64,000 nt of DNA from an uncultured Prevotellaceae bacterium. Its GTDB lineage: Bacteria > Bacteroidota > Bacteroidia > Bacteroidales > Muribaculaceae. Positions 32,413 to 42,002 of the stretch are shown here, one piece after another (position 1 is the stretch's first letter; every line of letters begins with the position of its first letter). Under the pieces are notes generated by a model that worked only from the letters and a program-made list of their open reading frames with translations, was not told the origin of the DNA and ran no database searches. The stretch is from the NCBI GenBank assembly GCA_947165675.1, contig CAMVBJ010000008.1:1-64000 (forward strand), read 5' to 3'. Made by a program: the position numbers and the translations under genes.

Positions 32413-35055
32413 TCAAAGGACGACGCCAATGACGGTGTTGACATCAGCGATGTTCACCTCACCATCAGCGTTCACGTCGGCCCGCCCTCCATAGATGTCG
32501 GGGTCACCCAAAATGACGCTGAGAATACAGTTCACATCAGCGATGTTCACCTCGCCATCAGCGTTTACGTCACCATCGAGCGTATCAATCACTCCAGTGA
32601 GATAGCCGGGATCAGTTGAACCGCCGTCGATATGGGCACGGGCGGCATCCACATAGTGCCCATCATATACTGTACCCTGGCCACCGACAAGCTTGGTGCA
32701 GCCATAAAACATATTGTCGGATTCAATCACGGCGCTTGTTCTCCAACCATTATAGCCAGCATATATTGTATTCAGATGTTTACAGCCGTTGAACATGGCT
32801 TCCATGCTCCGCACATACCGGGTTCCGAAGTTGCTCAAGTCAAGGGAAGTCAATGACCTGCAGCCATCGAACATGCTTCCCATGTCTTTCACATAAGAGG
32901 TATTGAAGCCACTCAAGTCAAGAACAGGCATAGTATCGCAGCCCTGGAACATGTATTCCATCTCTGTCACATGAGAAGTGTTGAAGTGGCTCAAGTCAAG
33001 TTCCTCCAGGGATTTGCAGCCTGAGAACATATAACCCATGTATTTTACATTCTCGGTATTGAAACCGCTAACATCAAGAGTTGCCAATGATCTGCAACCA
33101 GCAAACATGCCTGCCATGTCTTTCACACTACCGGTCTTGAAGCCACTCAGGTCAAGGGATGCTATGGAATCGCAGCCACTGAACATGCGTGCCATATTTG
33201 TCACATTCTCGGTGGTGAAACTTCTCAGGTCAAGGGATGCCAATGAATCGCAGTCACTGAACATCGCCCACATGTTTGTCACATTCTCGGTGTTGAAACT
33301 ACTCAAATCAATGGACTTTAACGATTTGCAGCCAGAGAACATTCGTCTCATGTCGGTCACTGAGCTGGTGTTTAAATAATTGATTCCTGCGATGGTATCA
33401 AGCTCTTCCATTTGGCTAAACCAACCGTAAGTAGAAGAGGGACGAGCTGCGACAAAAGTGGAGTCAAACTGCACCTGAGTGATACTCCCAGCATATTCAG
33501 ACCAACCAGGTTTAGCTGTTTCTGTATTCAGGAAATAGGTTGTGGTCGGGCGGATGGAACGCTCGTCGTCGTAGTAGAACGTCAACGTTGTTTGATCAGC
33601 GGAAAGCACTGCATAGGCCTCCCTCTTTCTGCTCAGGTAGCCAGGATTGCTTAGGCCTTCGTCTATATGGGCATAAGCGGCATCAACATGGCTCTCGTCA
33701 TAAACTGTTCCTTGCTCACCGACAAGACTGGTGCAATCCATAAACATATTGGTGGAATAAGTCACTGAATCTGTATTCCAGCCTTTGCTGGCATATATTG
33801 TTTCCAGATCATTACAGCCCCAAAACATGTAACCCATCTTTGTCACATTTGAAGTGTTGAAACTGCTCAAGTCAAGGGACGTCAATGATCGACAGCCCTG
33901 AAATAGCCCTTCCATGTTTGTCACGTTCGAAGTGTTGAAACTGCTCAGGTCAAGGGTAGTCAAAGAGCTACAATTAAGAAATACCGCTGCCATATCAGTC
34001 ACATTAGAGGTATTAAATCCACTTACATCAAGGAAAGTCAATGATGTACATTCCCTGAACATTGTCTTCATCTCTGTGACATTTGCGGTGTTGAAGTGGC
34101 TCAGGTCGAGGGTATCCAAGGATGTGCAGTACCCAAACATGTCATTCATGTTTGTCACATTCGAGGTATTGAAGCCGCTCAAGTTAAGGGAAGTCAATGA
34201 CCTGCAGTACCCGAACATAGCTGCCATGCTTGTCACATTGTCGGTGTTGAAGTTACTCACGTCAAGCGAGGTCAATGACCAGCAGTCAGCGAACATTATA
34301 TTCATCTCTGTCACATTCGACGTGTTGAAGTTACTCACATCAAGGGTAGTCAAAGAACTGCAGCCAGCGAACATTTCCCACATGTTTGTCACATTCGAGG
34401 TGTTGAAGCTACTCACGTCAAGGGTAGTCAAGGATTTGCAGTCGTGGAACATGCCAAACATGGTTGTCACCTTCGTGGTGTTAAAGCCGCTTAGGTCAAT
34501 GGATGTCAAAGATTCGCATTCAGCAAACATAAAGTCCATGTCGGTCACCTTCGACGTGTTGAAGCCACTTACATCAAGAGAGGTCAGGGATCTGCAGAAA
34601 TTAAACATGGCCCTCATTGTCGTCACATTCGAGGTATTGAAACTTTTCAAATCCAAGGAAGTCAAGGATTTGCAGCCGTTGAACATGCCTTCCATGTCGG
34701 TCACTGAATCGGTAATTAAATATTTGATTCCAGTAATGGAGTTAAGCTTTTCCATAGCATTAAACCAACAGCGAGTGGAAGTTGGACGGGCAGCGACAAA
34801 TGTGGTGTCAAACACCACCCGGGTCACTTCTTCATAGTTCTCACGCCATTTGGGAACACTATCCTGAGCATTCACCAAATAGGACGTTCCAGGTCGGTTG
34901 GAACGTTCATTGTCATAGAAGAACGTCAGCGTGCTGTCGGCCTCGGTAAATACCGAGTACGCCTCTTGCGACAAGGCGGCGATTGACGTAAGCATCAGCA
35001 ACATCAGCATCAGGCATCGGCCCATGTATATCCTAAAATTGATTGGTCTTTTCAT
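32413..35055 (-). CDS. BspA-family (DUF285) surface repeat protein with dockerin-like tail
   Basis: 880 residues from the ATG at 35055. After a signal peptide (LMLMLLMLTSIAALSQ), two homologous halves each open with an EAYSVF/EAYAVL...TLTFFYD module. A block of 26-residue repeats of the form VTxMxxMFxxCxSLxxLDLSxFNTSN follows. I count about 12 copies in the first half and 8 in the second. Such leucine-rich-like repeats occur in BspA adhesins. The C terminus has a dockerin-like pair (DVNADGEVNIADVN twice). It is likely surface exposed and binding. The repeats make the DNA prone to copy-number change. It has its own promoter and terminator. Confidence 0.88.
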   Translation of the reverse strand: MKRPINFRIYMGRCLMLMLLMLTSIAALSQEAYSVFTEADSTLTFFYDNERSNRPGTSYLVNAQDSVPKWRENYEEVTRVVFDTTFVAARPTSTRCWFNAMEKLNSITGIKYLITDSVTDMEGMFNGCKSLTSLDLKSFNTSNVTTMRAMFNFCRSLTSLDVSGFNTSKVTDMDFMFAECESLTSIDLSGFNTTKVTTMFGMFHDCKSLTTLDVSSFNTSNVTNMWEMFAGCSSLTTLDVSNFNTSNVTEMNIMFADCWSLTSLDVSNFNTDNVTSMAAMFGYCRSLTSLNLSGFNTSNVTNMNDMFGYCTSLDTLDLSHFNTANVTEMKTMFRECTSLTFLDVSGFNTSNVTDMAAVFLNCSSLTTLDLSSFNTSNVTNMEGLFQGCRSLTSLDLSSFNTSNVTKMGYMFWGCNDLETIYASKGWNTDSVTYSTNMFMDCTSLVGEQGTVYDESHVDAAYAHIDEGLSNPGYLSRKREAYAVLSADQTTLTFYYDDERSIRPTTTYFLNTETAKPGWSEYAGSITQVQFDSTFVAARPSSTYGWFSQMEELDTIAGINYLNTSSVTDMRRMFSGCKSLKSIDLSSFNTENVTNMWAMFSDCDSLASLDLRSFTTENVTNMARMFSGCDSIASLDLSGFKTGSVKDMAGMFAGCRSLATLDVSGFNTENVKYMGYMFSGCKSLEELDLSHFNTSHVTEMEYMFQGCDTMPVLDLSGFNTSYVKDMGSMFDGCRSLTSLDLSNFGTRYVRSMEAMFNGCKHLNTIYAGYNGWRTSAVIESDNMFYGCTKLVGGQGTVYDGHYVDAARAHIDGGSTDPGYLTGVIDTLDGDVNADGEVNIADVNCILSVILGDPDIYGGRADVNADGEVNIADVNTVIGVVL
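32800..34720 (-). repeat. 78-bp coding tandem repeats
   Basis: The BspA-like gene is built from imperfect 78-bp units in two blocks (about 32.8-33.4 kb and 33.8-34.7 kb), each unit encoding 26 residues. Neighbouring units share phrases such as TGTCACATTCGAGGT. Confidence 0.85.
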
Positions 35056-35097
35056 CGTCAAGAAGTTTATTGCAGGTTAAATATCTCATTGAAACTG

Positions 35098-35105
35098 CAA
35101 ATTTA
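35098..35105 (-). promoter_or_regulatory. -7 box for the BspA-like gene
   Basis: TAAATTTG on the minus strand, about 43 nt before the start. Confidence 0.5.
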
Positions 35106-35313
35106 GTAAAAATCCAGCAAGAAAAGCAAAACCAGGGAAGTATTTACCACCGTCCAACTCACCAAAAACATGCGTTTATTCGTCCACGAAAGGGGTAAAA
35201 CTACACTTCGTGGACAAATAAAACAACTATTAGATGGATTGAAAATGGGATATGAGTTCCCTACCCTTTCCAAAAAGGTGTCCACCGTCAATGGCTATGT
35301 CGCAAGATTCAAC

Positions 35314-35321
35314 TAAATTTG
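35314..35321 (+). promoter_or_regulatory. -7 box for the C_GCAxxG_C_C gene
   Basis: TAAATTTG, 39 nt before the ATG at 35360. It rules out the much longer frame that begins at 35252. Confidence 0.5.
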
Positions 35322-35359
35322 CAGCGAAATCAATACACATTATTATATATAATATAGAG

Positions 35360-35761
35360 ATGGAACAGAATGACATGATGAACGGGATGCCACGCCGCGA
35401 GCGTGCCGTGATGTATAAGCGTACCAATAACTGCTGCCAGGCCGTGTTGCTGGCCTATGCTCCCGAGTTAGGTCTGCCCGAGGATCGATTGCTGGCCATG
35501 GGAGCCTGCTTTGGCAGCGGCATGGGTAGCATGGAAGAGACCTGTGGTGCCCTGTGCGGAGCCCAGATGGTTCAGGGAATGCTCCAATTTGACGGCAGCC
35601 GTCGATTGAACCCTCAGGCAAGCCAATTGAGGGCCGAGTTTGAACAACGCTGCGGTGCCACCCGCTGCAAGGACCTGAAAGGCATAGGCACGGGGCGCGT
35701 GCTGTGCTCCTGTGAGGACTGTGTGCGCAACGCCGTCGAGATTTTAGAGGAAACGCTCTGA
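35360..35761 (+). CDS. C_GCAxxG_C_C family (redox-type cysteine) protein
   Basis: 133 residues. Conserved cysteines appear in NNCCQAVLLAY, then MGACFGSGMGSMEETCGALCGA, then RCGATRCKDL and CSCEDCV, the signature of the C_GCAxxG_C_C family (PF09719). Members are small cytoplasmic proteins thought to bind metal or take part in redox chemistry; their function is not established. The start at 35360 is chosen because the promoter box lies inside any longer version and the family begins here. It is followed by the mreB operon, which has its own promoter, so the two are probably separate units. Confidence 0.88.
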   Translation: MEQNDMMNGMPRRERAVMYKRTNNCCQAVLLAYAPELGLPEDRLLAMGACFGSGMGSMEETCGALCGAQMVQGMLQFDGSRRLNPQASQLRAEFEQRCGATRCKDLKGIGTGRVLCSCEDCVRNAVEILEETL

Positions 35762-35856
35762 CTCCATCCCACCCTTCCCTGCCCTCCTGATTATTCCGCA
35801 CAAAAAAACACGAAAAAACTACACCAAAACATAGCGGTAAATTGGTGAGAATTGAG

Positions 35857-35864
35857 TAATTTTG
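35857..35864 (+). promoter_or_regulatory. -7 box for the mre operon
   Basis: TAATTTTG, 70 nt before mreB. The -33 element is not clear. Confidence 0.5.
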
Positions 35865-35933
35865 CAGTCCAATTAGCGAGAGATATTTTCATCAGATATT
35901 TATAAACAACTATCAAACATATAGATAACAATC

Positions 35934-36956
35934 ATGGGATGGTTTTCATTTACTCAAGAAATCGCTGTCGATTTAGGAACAGCCAACACCATTATCATCC
36001 ATAATGACCGTATCGTCATCGACGAGCCATCGGTCGTGGCGCTTGATTCCAAAACCAACAAGCCCATCGCAGTCGGTGAGCGTGCCCGCGAGATGCACGG
36101 CAAGGTGCATGAGGGAATCCGCACCGTACGCCCCCTGAGCGACGGTGTCATCGCCGACTTTAATGCAGCCGAGCACATGATTCGGGGCATGATCAAGAAA
36201 GTGAGTGCCAAGAATCACTGGTTCTCCCCCTCGCTGCGCATGGTAGTCTGCGTTCCCTCTGGTTCGACCGAGGTCGAGATCCGTGCCGTCCGCGACTCGA
36301 GTGAACATGCGGGTGGTCGCGACGTTTACATGATTTACGAGCCCATGGCAGCCGCCTTGGGTATCGGCCTTGACGTGTTGGCCCCCGAGGGCAACATGAT
36401 TGTCGACATCGGCGGTGGTACAACCGAGATTGCCGTTATCTCGCTGGGAGGTATCGTGAGCAACAAGAGCATCCGCACTGCTGGTGACGAACTTACCGAA
36501 GACATCCAGGAGCACATGCGCCGTGCACACAACGTCCGCGTGGGCGAGCGCACTGCCGAGGCTATCAAGATTAACGTCGGCTCGGCTCTGACGGACTTGG
36601 GCGCTGAAGCCCCCGAGGATTTTATCATTCACGGTCCCAACCAGGTCAACTCCCTGCCACTTGAGGTACCCGTGACCTACCAGGAAGTGTGCCACTGCAT
36701 CGAGAAATCCATCTCCAAGATCGAAGCCGCTGTGTTGAGTGCACTGGAACAGACTCCTCCCGAGCTGTATCAAGATATCGTGCACAACGGTATCTTCCTG
36801 ACTGGTGGCGGCGCTCTGCTGCGTGGCTTGGATCGCCGCTTGACCGACAAGATCGGTATCGAGTTCCACGTTGCCGAGGATCCCTTGCACGCTGTGGCCA
36901 AGGGTACTGGCATCGCCTTGAAGAACATCAAGCACTTCAAGTTCCTCATGCGTTAA
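35934..36956 (+). CDS. mreB: rod-shape-determining actin homologue MreB
   Basis: 340 residues, the usual MreB length. It is a membrane-associated cytoskeletal ATPase that guides wall elongation. The actin-fold nucleotide motifs are present: phosphate-1 AVDLGTANT near residue 11, phosphate-2 MIVDIGGGTTEIAVI near 154, and the adenosine motif FLTGGGALLRGL near 286. It is the first gene of the mreB-mreC-mreD-mrdA-rodA operon. About 100 bp of oligonucleotide repeats separate it from mreC. Confidence 0.97.
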   Translation: MGWFSFTQEIAVDLGTANTIIIHNDRIVIDEPSVVALDSKTNKPIAVGERAREMHGKVHEGIRTVRPLSDGVIADFNAAEHMIRGMIKKVSAKNHWFSPSLRMVVCVPSGSTEVEIRAVRDSSEHAGGRDVYMIYEPMAAALGIGLDVLAPEGNMIVDIGGGTTEIAVISLGGIVSNKSIRTAGDELTEDIQEHMRRAHNVRVGERTAEAIKINVGSALTDLGAEAPEDFIIHGPNQVNSLPLEVPVTYQEVCHCIEKSISKIEAAVLSALEQTPPELYQDIVHNGIFLTGGGALLRGLDRRLTDKIGIEFHVAEDPLHAVAKGTGIALKNIKHFKFLMR

Positions 36957-36957
36957 C

Positions 36958-37050
36958 TTTTTAAGGCTTCAGGCTTTAGGTATTAGGCATAAGGCATTAG
37001 GTAAATGCCGTTAGGGAGCCTAAAACCTAACGCCTATAGTCTAACGCCTA
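36958..37050. repeat. TTAGGC/GCCTAA oligonucleotide repeat between mreB and mreC
   Basis: The left half reads repeatedly as TTAGGCAT/AAGGCATTAGG; the right half is rich in CCTAAAACCTAACGCCTA, its partial complement. It can form an imperfect hairpin within the operon and may change the mreB:mreC ratio. Confidence 0.6.
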
Positions 37051-37054
37051 CGAG

Positions 37055-38089
37055 ATGAATAATCTGCTCAATTTTTTCATCAAACACAGTGCGTGGTTCA
37101 TTTTCGCTATCTATGTGATATTGAGCCTCGTGCTGTTATTTAAGGATAACCCTTACCAGCAGAGCGTCTATCTGACGTCAGCCAACTCATTGAGTGCTGC
37201 CGTTTACAAGGCGTTCAACGGCGTCACATCCTACTTCCACCTGCGGGGTATCAACGAGAGCCTGCAGGAACGCAACGCCGCGCTGGAGATGGAACTGATT
37301 GAGCTGCGCAACCAGATGGCCGACTTGTCCCTGCTGTCACCTGACTCACTGCACCAGCCCGCCTTGAATCAATACTCGTTTGTCATGGCCCAGGTCATCA
37401 GCAACAGCATTGCTCAACCCAACAACTATATCACCATCAACCGTGGCTACATCGATGGCATCGAACCCGAGATGGGTGTCATCGACCAGAATGGAGTGGT
37501 GGGCATTGTCAATGTCGTCGGTCCCCATGCTGCGCGTGTCATCTCGTTGCTCAATCCTCACATGAGGCTCTCGTGCAAACTCAAGAACAACAATTTCTAC
37601 GGCAGCCTGGTGTGGGACGGTAAAAGCCCACGCATGGCCGTGCTTGAGGAACTGCCCAAGCACGTGCAGTACCTCAAGGGCGATACAATCGTCACCAGTG
37701 GCTACTCGGCTGTATTCCCCGAGGGTATTATCGTCGGAACCATCGAAGGGCTGGCCCGTGACCTGAGTGATAGCTTTGTGTCATTGCGCATCCGATTGAC
37801 AACCAACTTCAGCCAACTGAGCAGTGTGCGTGTTATCACCAACTCGATGAAAGAGCAGATCGACGCCCTGCGCCGTGCCGAACTGGGCATCGATACGGCT
37901 GCCAATATCGAGACCCGTCCCGAAATCAAGCCCGAGATTGTGGATGTCGTCCCCAGCGAGCAACCCAAGCCCACCAAGGGCAACAGGCAACCTGTCAAGG
38001 AACCGACACCGGAGTCCACACCATCGGTGCCGACTGAACAACCCGCACAACCCGTTGAACCCGAGAACACAGGAGGAGAAAAGCCATGA
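37055..38089 (+). CDS. mreC: rod-shape-determining protein MreC
   Basis: 344 residues. One N-terminal transmembrane segment (SAWFIFAIYVILSLVLLF, ~13-30) is followed by a coiled coil (INESLQERNAALEMELIELRNQM, ~70-95) and a periplasmic beta domain with VISNSIAQPNNYITINRGYIDGI. The C terminus is a Pro/Glu-rich tail (~290-344), longer than in many MreC proteins and probably disordered. It links MreB to the wall synthases. Its stop overlaps the mreD start by 4 bp. Confidence 0.94.
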   Translation: MNNLLNFFIKHSAWFIFAIYVILSLVLLFKDNPYQQSVYLTSANSLSAAVYKAFNGVTSYFHLRGINESLQERNAALEMELIELRNQMADLSLLSPDSLHQPALNQYSFVMAQVISNSIAQPNNYITINRGYIDGIEPEMGVIDQNGVVGIVNVVGPHAARVISLLNPHMRLSCKLKNNNFYGSLVWDGKSPRMAVLEELPKHVQYLKGDTIVTSGYSAVFPEGIIVGTIEGLARDLSDSFVSLRIRLTTNFSQLSSVRVITNSMKEQIDALRRAELGIDTAANIETRPEIKPEIVDVVPSEQPKPTKGNRQPVKEPTPESTPSVPTEQPAQPVEPENTGGEKP

Positions 38090-38604
38090 CCAAGACCGTA
38101 ATTCAATTCGTCGTTCTGTTTCTCGCCCTCGTAGTGCTACAACTGGTGGGCAACAAGATTGTGCTGTTCAATGTCGCCATGCCCGTGGTATTTATCTACC
38201 TCATCCTGCGACTTCCCGTCAACCTGCATGGTGGATGGGTACTGACTGTGGCCTTCTTTTCGGGTCTCATCATCGACATCTTTAATAACACGCCTGGAAT
38301 GAACGCCCTGGCCTGCACTATCATGGCGGCCATTCGCAGACCCGTGTTCAACGCCTTTGTCTCACGCGAGAATGACATGAATATTCCCATCCCCTCAGTG
38401 GACTCGATGGGTGTGGGCGACTATTTCAAGTACATGGCGACGCTGGTCACAGTCTATTGCACGCTCATCTTCCTCATCCAGGCCTTCACGCTGCACAACA
38501 TCGTGCTCACTCTGGCACGCATCGTTGCCAGCAGCGCGCTGTCCATAATTATCATTTTTGGGTTGGACACCTTAGTCAGCACGCGCCGTGAGAAAAGATT
38601 ATAA
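38086..38604 (+). CDS. mreD: rod-shape-determining protein MreD
   Basis: 172 residues, almost entirely hydrophobic with about five transmembrane segments, as expected for MreD, the small membrane partner of MreC. The motif GLIIDIFNNTPGMNALACTI near residue 62 is typical. It overlaps mreC by 4 bp and the following gene by 17 bp, so translation is coupled along the operon. Confidence 0.9.
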   Translation: MTKTVIQFVVLFLALVVLQLVGNKIVLFNVAMPVVFIYLILRLPVNLHGGWVLTVAFFSGLIIDIFNNTPGMNALACTIMAAIRRPVFNAFVSRENDMNIPIPSVDSMGVGDYFKYMATLVTVYCTLIFLIQAFTLHNIVLTLARIVASSALSIIIIFGLDTLVSTRREKRL

Positions 38605-40528
38605 TCTCGAGAAACGCAAGTTTGTCATTGGAGGCTTCATCGTGGCGATTGTGATCATCTACATCATCCGCCTGGTGCAGCTTCAGTTGCTTGAAAGCAC
38701 CTACAAGGCCAATGCCGATAGCAACGCCTTCATGGAAAAGGTGATTTATCCGTCACGCGGCCTCATCTACGACCGCAACGGTAACCTTGTCGTCTATAAT
38801 ACGCCCGAGTATGACCTGGTGATGATTCCCAAGGATGTCACTCCGTTTGACACCATTGACTTCTGCAACACACTTCAAATCAGCCGCAGCGAGTTTGATC
38901 ACCGCTGGCAGGAAATGAAAAAGGCCCGCAACTACTCGGCCTTTACTCAGCAGGTGTTCATGAACCACCTCACGCCCGAGGATTATGGTCGCTTACAAGA
39001 AAAATTGTACCGTTTTCCGGGGTTCTATGTCGTTCAGCGCATCCTCCGCCAATATAATTATCCCGTAGCGGCCAACGTGCTGGGTGATATCCGCGAGGTC
39101 AATGCCCGCGATATCGAGAACGACGATTATTACCGTCCTGGTGACTATACCGGCGACTTGGGTATCGAGAAGAGTTATGAGACGTGGCTACGCGGTATCA
39201 AGGGTAAGGAAATTCTCATCCGTGACGCGACAGGCAAGATCAAGGGACACTACAATGACGGTGCCGACGATGTGTCGCCCGTGGCTGGCAATAACCTGAA
39301 GCTGAGTATTGACATTGAGTTGCAGGCATATGGCGAATTGCTCATGCAGGGTAAAGTGGGTGCCATCGTGTGCATCGAGCCCAAGACAGGCGAAATCCTT
39401 GCGCTGGTTTCCAGCCCCACCTATGACCCGTCGCTGCTCATGGGCAAGGAACGAGGCAAGAACTATAGCAAACTGGTCAACAATAGGTTAAAGCCACTGT
39501 ACGACCGCTCCATTATGGCCGCCTACCCTCCAGGATCGACCTTCAAGCCCACCCAGGGCCTAATCTTCCTGCAAGAGGGCATTATCACCACGAGCACAGT
39601 GTTCCCATGCCATCGTGGCTACATCAACGCGGGCCTGCGCGTGGGGTGCCACGGCCACGGGTCCCCCATCCCACTCAAGCCCGCATTGCAGACATCATGC
39701 AACGCCTACTTCTGCTGGGGCTTCAAGTACATGATGGACAAGCGCAGTAAGTATGGATCAACAGGCAAGGCCTTTGAGGTGTGGAAAAACCACATGGTGT
39801 CGATGGGATATGGTTACAAGTTAGGCATTGACATGCCTGGCGAGAGCCGCGGCTTTATCCCCAACACGGCCTTCTATGACAAAATCTACGGTGAAGGGAA
39901 ATGGGTGGGGCAAACCATCATCAGCGACGCCATCGGTCAGGGCGAGATTCTTGCCACGCCCCTTCAGATCGCCAACCTGAGTGCCACTATTGCCAACCGT
40001 GGCTATTACATCACGCCCCACGTGGTGAAGAACATCGAGGGCGTCGGCGTGCTCAAGAAGAACCTCGAGCGCCACGACACCGACATCGACAAGAAGTACT
40101 ACACCCACATCGTCGAGGGCATGCGCATGGCAGTGCTGGGTGGCACCTGTACGGGAGCCAATATCCCGGGCCTTGACGTGTGTGGTAAGACAGGTACCGC
40201 CCAGAACCCGCACGGCCGAGACCACTCGGTGTTTATGGGCTTTGCTCCCATGAACGACCCGAAGATTGCCGTCTGTGTCTATGTAGAGAATGCAGGCTTC
40301 GGCGCAACATACGGTGTTCCCATAGGGGCATTGATGATTCAACGCTACTTGCAGGGAAATTCCCCGGGTCTGATGTCTCGCGGTCATGCGATGGCAAACC
40401 GCCATACCATCACCTACCCCAAGGTCAAGAAAACTGCCACCCCATCCACCACCGGCAACAAGGCCGACAAACATAAGAAATCAACCATTAAACCTGTGAT
40501 AAGCAACAACGATGGAAGTCAGGAATGA
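38588..40528 (+). CDS. mrdA: penicillin-binding protein 2 (elongation transpeptidase)
   Basis: 646 residues. It starts at a GTG within the end of mreD; no ATG nearby would preserve the N terminus. A single transmembrane anchor (FVIGGFIVAIVIIYIIRLVQL, ~12-32) precedes a pedestal domain. The transpeptidase has the three active-site motifs: STFK near residue 316 (catalytic serine), SCN near 373, and KTGT near 535. It cross-links new peptidoglycan during elongation, with RodA as the glycosyltransferase. The Lys/Pro-rich C-terminal tail is unstructured. Confidence 0.95.
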   Translation: MRKDYNLEKRKFVIGGFIVAIVIIYIIRLVQLQLLESTYKANADSNAFMEKVIYPSRGLIYDRNGNLVVYNTPEYDLVMIPKDVTPFDTIDFCNTLQISRSEFDHRWQEMKKARNYSAFTQQVFMNHLTPEDYGRLQEKLYRFPGFYVVQRILRQYNYPVAANVLGDIREVNARDIENDDYYRPGDYTGDLGIEKSYETWLRGIKGKEILIRDATGKIKGHYNDGADDVSPVAGNNLKLSIDIELQAYGELLMQGKVGAIVCIEPKTGEILALVSSPTYDPSLLMGKERGKNYSKLVNNRLKPLYDRSIMAAYPPGSTFKPTQGLIFLQEGIITTSTVFPCHRGYINAGLRVGCHGHGSPIPLKPALQTSCNAYFCWGFKYMMDKRSKYGSTGKAFEVWKNHMVSMGYGYKLGIDMPGESRGFIPNTAFYDKIYGEGKWVGQTIISDAIGQGEILATPLQIANLSATIANRGYYITPHVVKNIEGVGVLKKNLERHDTDIDKKYYTHIVEGMRMAVLGGTCTGANIPGLDVCGKTGTAQNPHGRDHSVFMGFAPMNDPKIAVCVYVENAGFGATYGVPIGALMIQRYLQGNSPGLMSRGHAMANRHTITYPKVKKTATPSTTGNKADKHKKSTIKPVISNNDGSQE

Positions 40529-41981
40529 AGATGAGAATACCAACCTATTGAGGTCGGTGGATTGGTTCACCATCATCCTCTATCTTATTATGGTCATCGC
40601 TGGAGCGGTGAGCATCTATGCTGCTACCTATGATTACGATAAGGCAAGCATGTTTGACCTCAGTGAATACTCGGGCAAGCAATTCCTATGGGCCGGTCTC
40701 TCGTTCCTCATCGGCTTCTCGCTGCTGCTGATTGACAGGCGCATTTATGAAGCCTACGCCTATCCGCTCTACGGATTCATGATATTGCTGTTGATTGTCA
40801 CCATCTTTGTCGCGCCCGACATCAAGGGTTCTCGCTCATGGCTTGTCTTCGGTCCCGTGAGCCTACAGCCAGCCGAGTTTGCCAAAACGGCCACAGCGTT
40901 GGCCCTGGCCAAACTATTCAGCACCTACGGTTTCTCGCTCAATGGCTGGCGCAACTACGCCATTGCGCTGGGAATCATCTTGTTGCCCATCCTGTGCATC
41001 ATCATGGAGCGGGAGACAGGCTCGGCGCTGGTCTATACATCTCTAATCTTTGTACTCTATCGAGAGGGCATGTCAGGCTTTGTGCTGTTTGCAGCCCTGA
41101 TGTCTGTAGTCTATTTTGTCGTGGTGCTCAAGTTTGCCGCCATCACCTTCATGGGCATTCCTCTGGGCATGGTCATCGCCTTTATCCTGGCAATGGGACT
41201 TATCGTGGGCATGCTGCTCGTCTATTGCCGCTCGTGGATTTTGGGCCGCAATGTGCTGTTAGGCTATCTGGTGGCTGGTGCCATCGCCGGTGGCTTAACA
41301 CTGGCGGGCATTCAGGTCAATGGCTACGCCTTCTTTCTGCCCGTCATCATCCTGTCGCTCATCTACCTGTTGTGGGGCATGTTGCACGATGACCTGAAGA
41401 AGGTCTTGATCACCATCTGCTTTGCCGCTGCGTCGCTCGTGTTCATGTTCACCGTGAGCTTCGCTTTCAACAAGGTGCTTGAGCCTCACCAGCAGACGCG
41501 AATCAAGGTTACCTTAGGCATCGAGGAAGACCTGCGTGGTGCAGGTTATAATGTCAATCAGAGCAAAATTGCCATCGGCAGTGGAGGTGTCACAGGCAAG
41601 GGCTTCCTACAGGGAACCCAGACCAAACTCAAGTATGTCCCTGAGCAGCACACCGACTTCATCTACTGCACCATCGGTGAGGAACAGGGCTTCATCGGCA
41701 GTGTAGCAGTGTTGGTACTGTTTCTGGCATTGATCCTGCGTATCATCACTCTGGCCGAGCGCAACCATTCGACTTTTGCCCGCGTTTATGCCTATAGCGT
41801 CGCGTCCATACTGATATTCCACTTGTGTATCAACATCGGCATGGTCATCGGTCTGTGCCCCGTCATCGGCATCCCGTTGCCATTCTTCAGCTACGGCGGT
41901 TCCTCGCTGTGGGGATTTACTTTCCTGCTGTTCATCCTGCTGCGCATCGATGCTGACCGCGGCAACTACGGCACCTGGTAA
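40512..41981 (+). CDS. rodA: peptidoglycan polymerase RodA (SEDS family)
   Basis: 489 residues with 10-12 transmembrane segments, last gene of the operon, overlapping mrdA by 17 bp. SEDS motifs are seen: GSRSWLVFGPVSLQPAEFAKTA near residue 107, IAIGSGGVTGKGF near 356, the catalytic-region EQHTDFIYCTIGEEQGFIG near 378, and GIPLPFFSYGGSS near 454. It is longer than E. coli RodA (370) because of added hydrophobic segments in the middle (~200-330), as in other Bacteroidota. Confidence 0.95.
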   Translation: MEVRNEDENTNLLRSVDWFTIILYLIMVIAGAVSIYAATYDYDKASMFDLSEYSGKQFLWAGLSFLIGFSLLLIDRRIYEAYAYPLYGFMILLLIVTIFVAPDIKGSRSWLVFGPVSLQPAEFAKTATALALAKLFSTYGFSLNGWRNYAIALGIILLPILCIIMERETGSALVYTSLIFVLYREGMSGFVLFAALMSVVYFVVVLKFAAITFMGIPLGMVIAFILAMGLIVGMLLVYCRSWILGRNVLLGYLVAGAIAGGLTLAGIQVNGYAFFLPVIILSLIYLLWGMLHDDLKKVLITICFAAASLVFMFTVSFAFNKVLEPHQQTRIKVTLGIEEDLRGAGYNVNQSKIAIGSGGVTGKGFLQGTQTKLKYVPEQHTDFIYCTIGEEQGFIGSVAVLVLFLALILRIITLAERNHSTFARVYAYSVASILIFHLCINIGMVIGLCPVIGIPLPFFSYGGSSLWGFTFLLFILLRIDADRGNYGTW

Positions 41982-42002
41982 AACGCCGTTTCCGCAGAAT
42001 GT

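Noticed and set aside
32800..34720. CRISPR-like regular repetition
   Set aside because: The 78-bp units are imperfect and encode 26-residue BspA repeats continuously in frame; there are no spacers and no cas genes.
33914..34837. Plus-strand frame of 307 codons in the BspA-like region
   Set aside because: Antisense of the 78-bp repeats, which gives a repetitive translation; no independent support.
35973..36935. Minus-strand frame of 320 codons across mreB
   Set aside because: Shadow of mreB; no start context, promoter or family resemblance.
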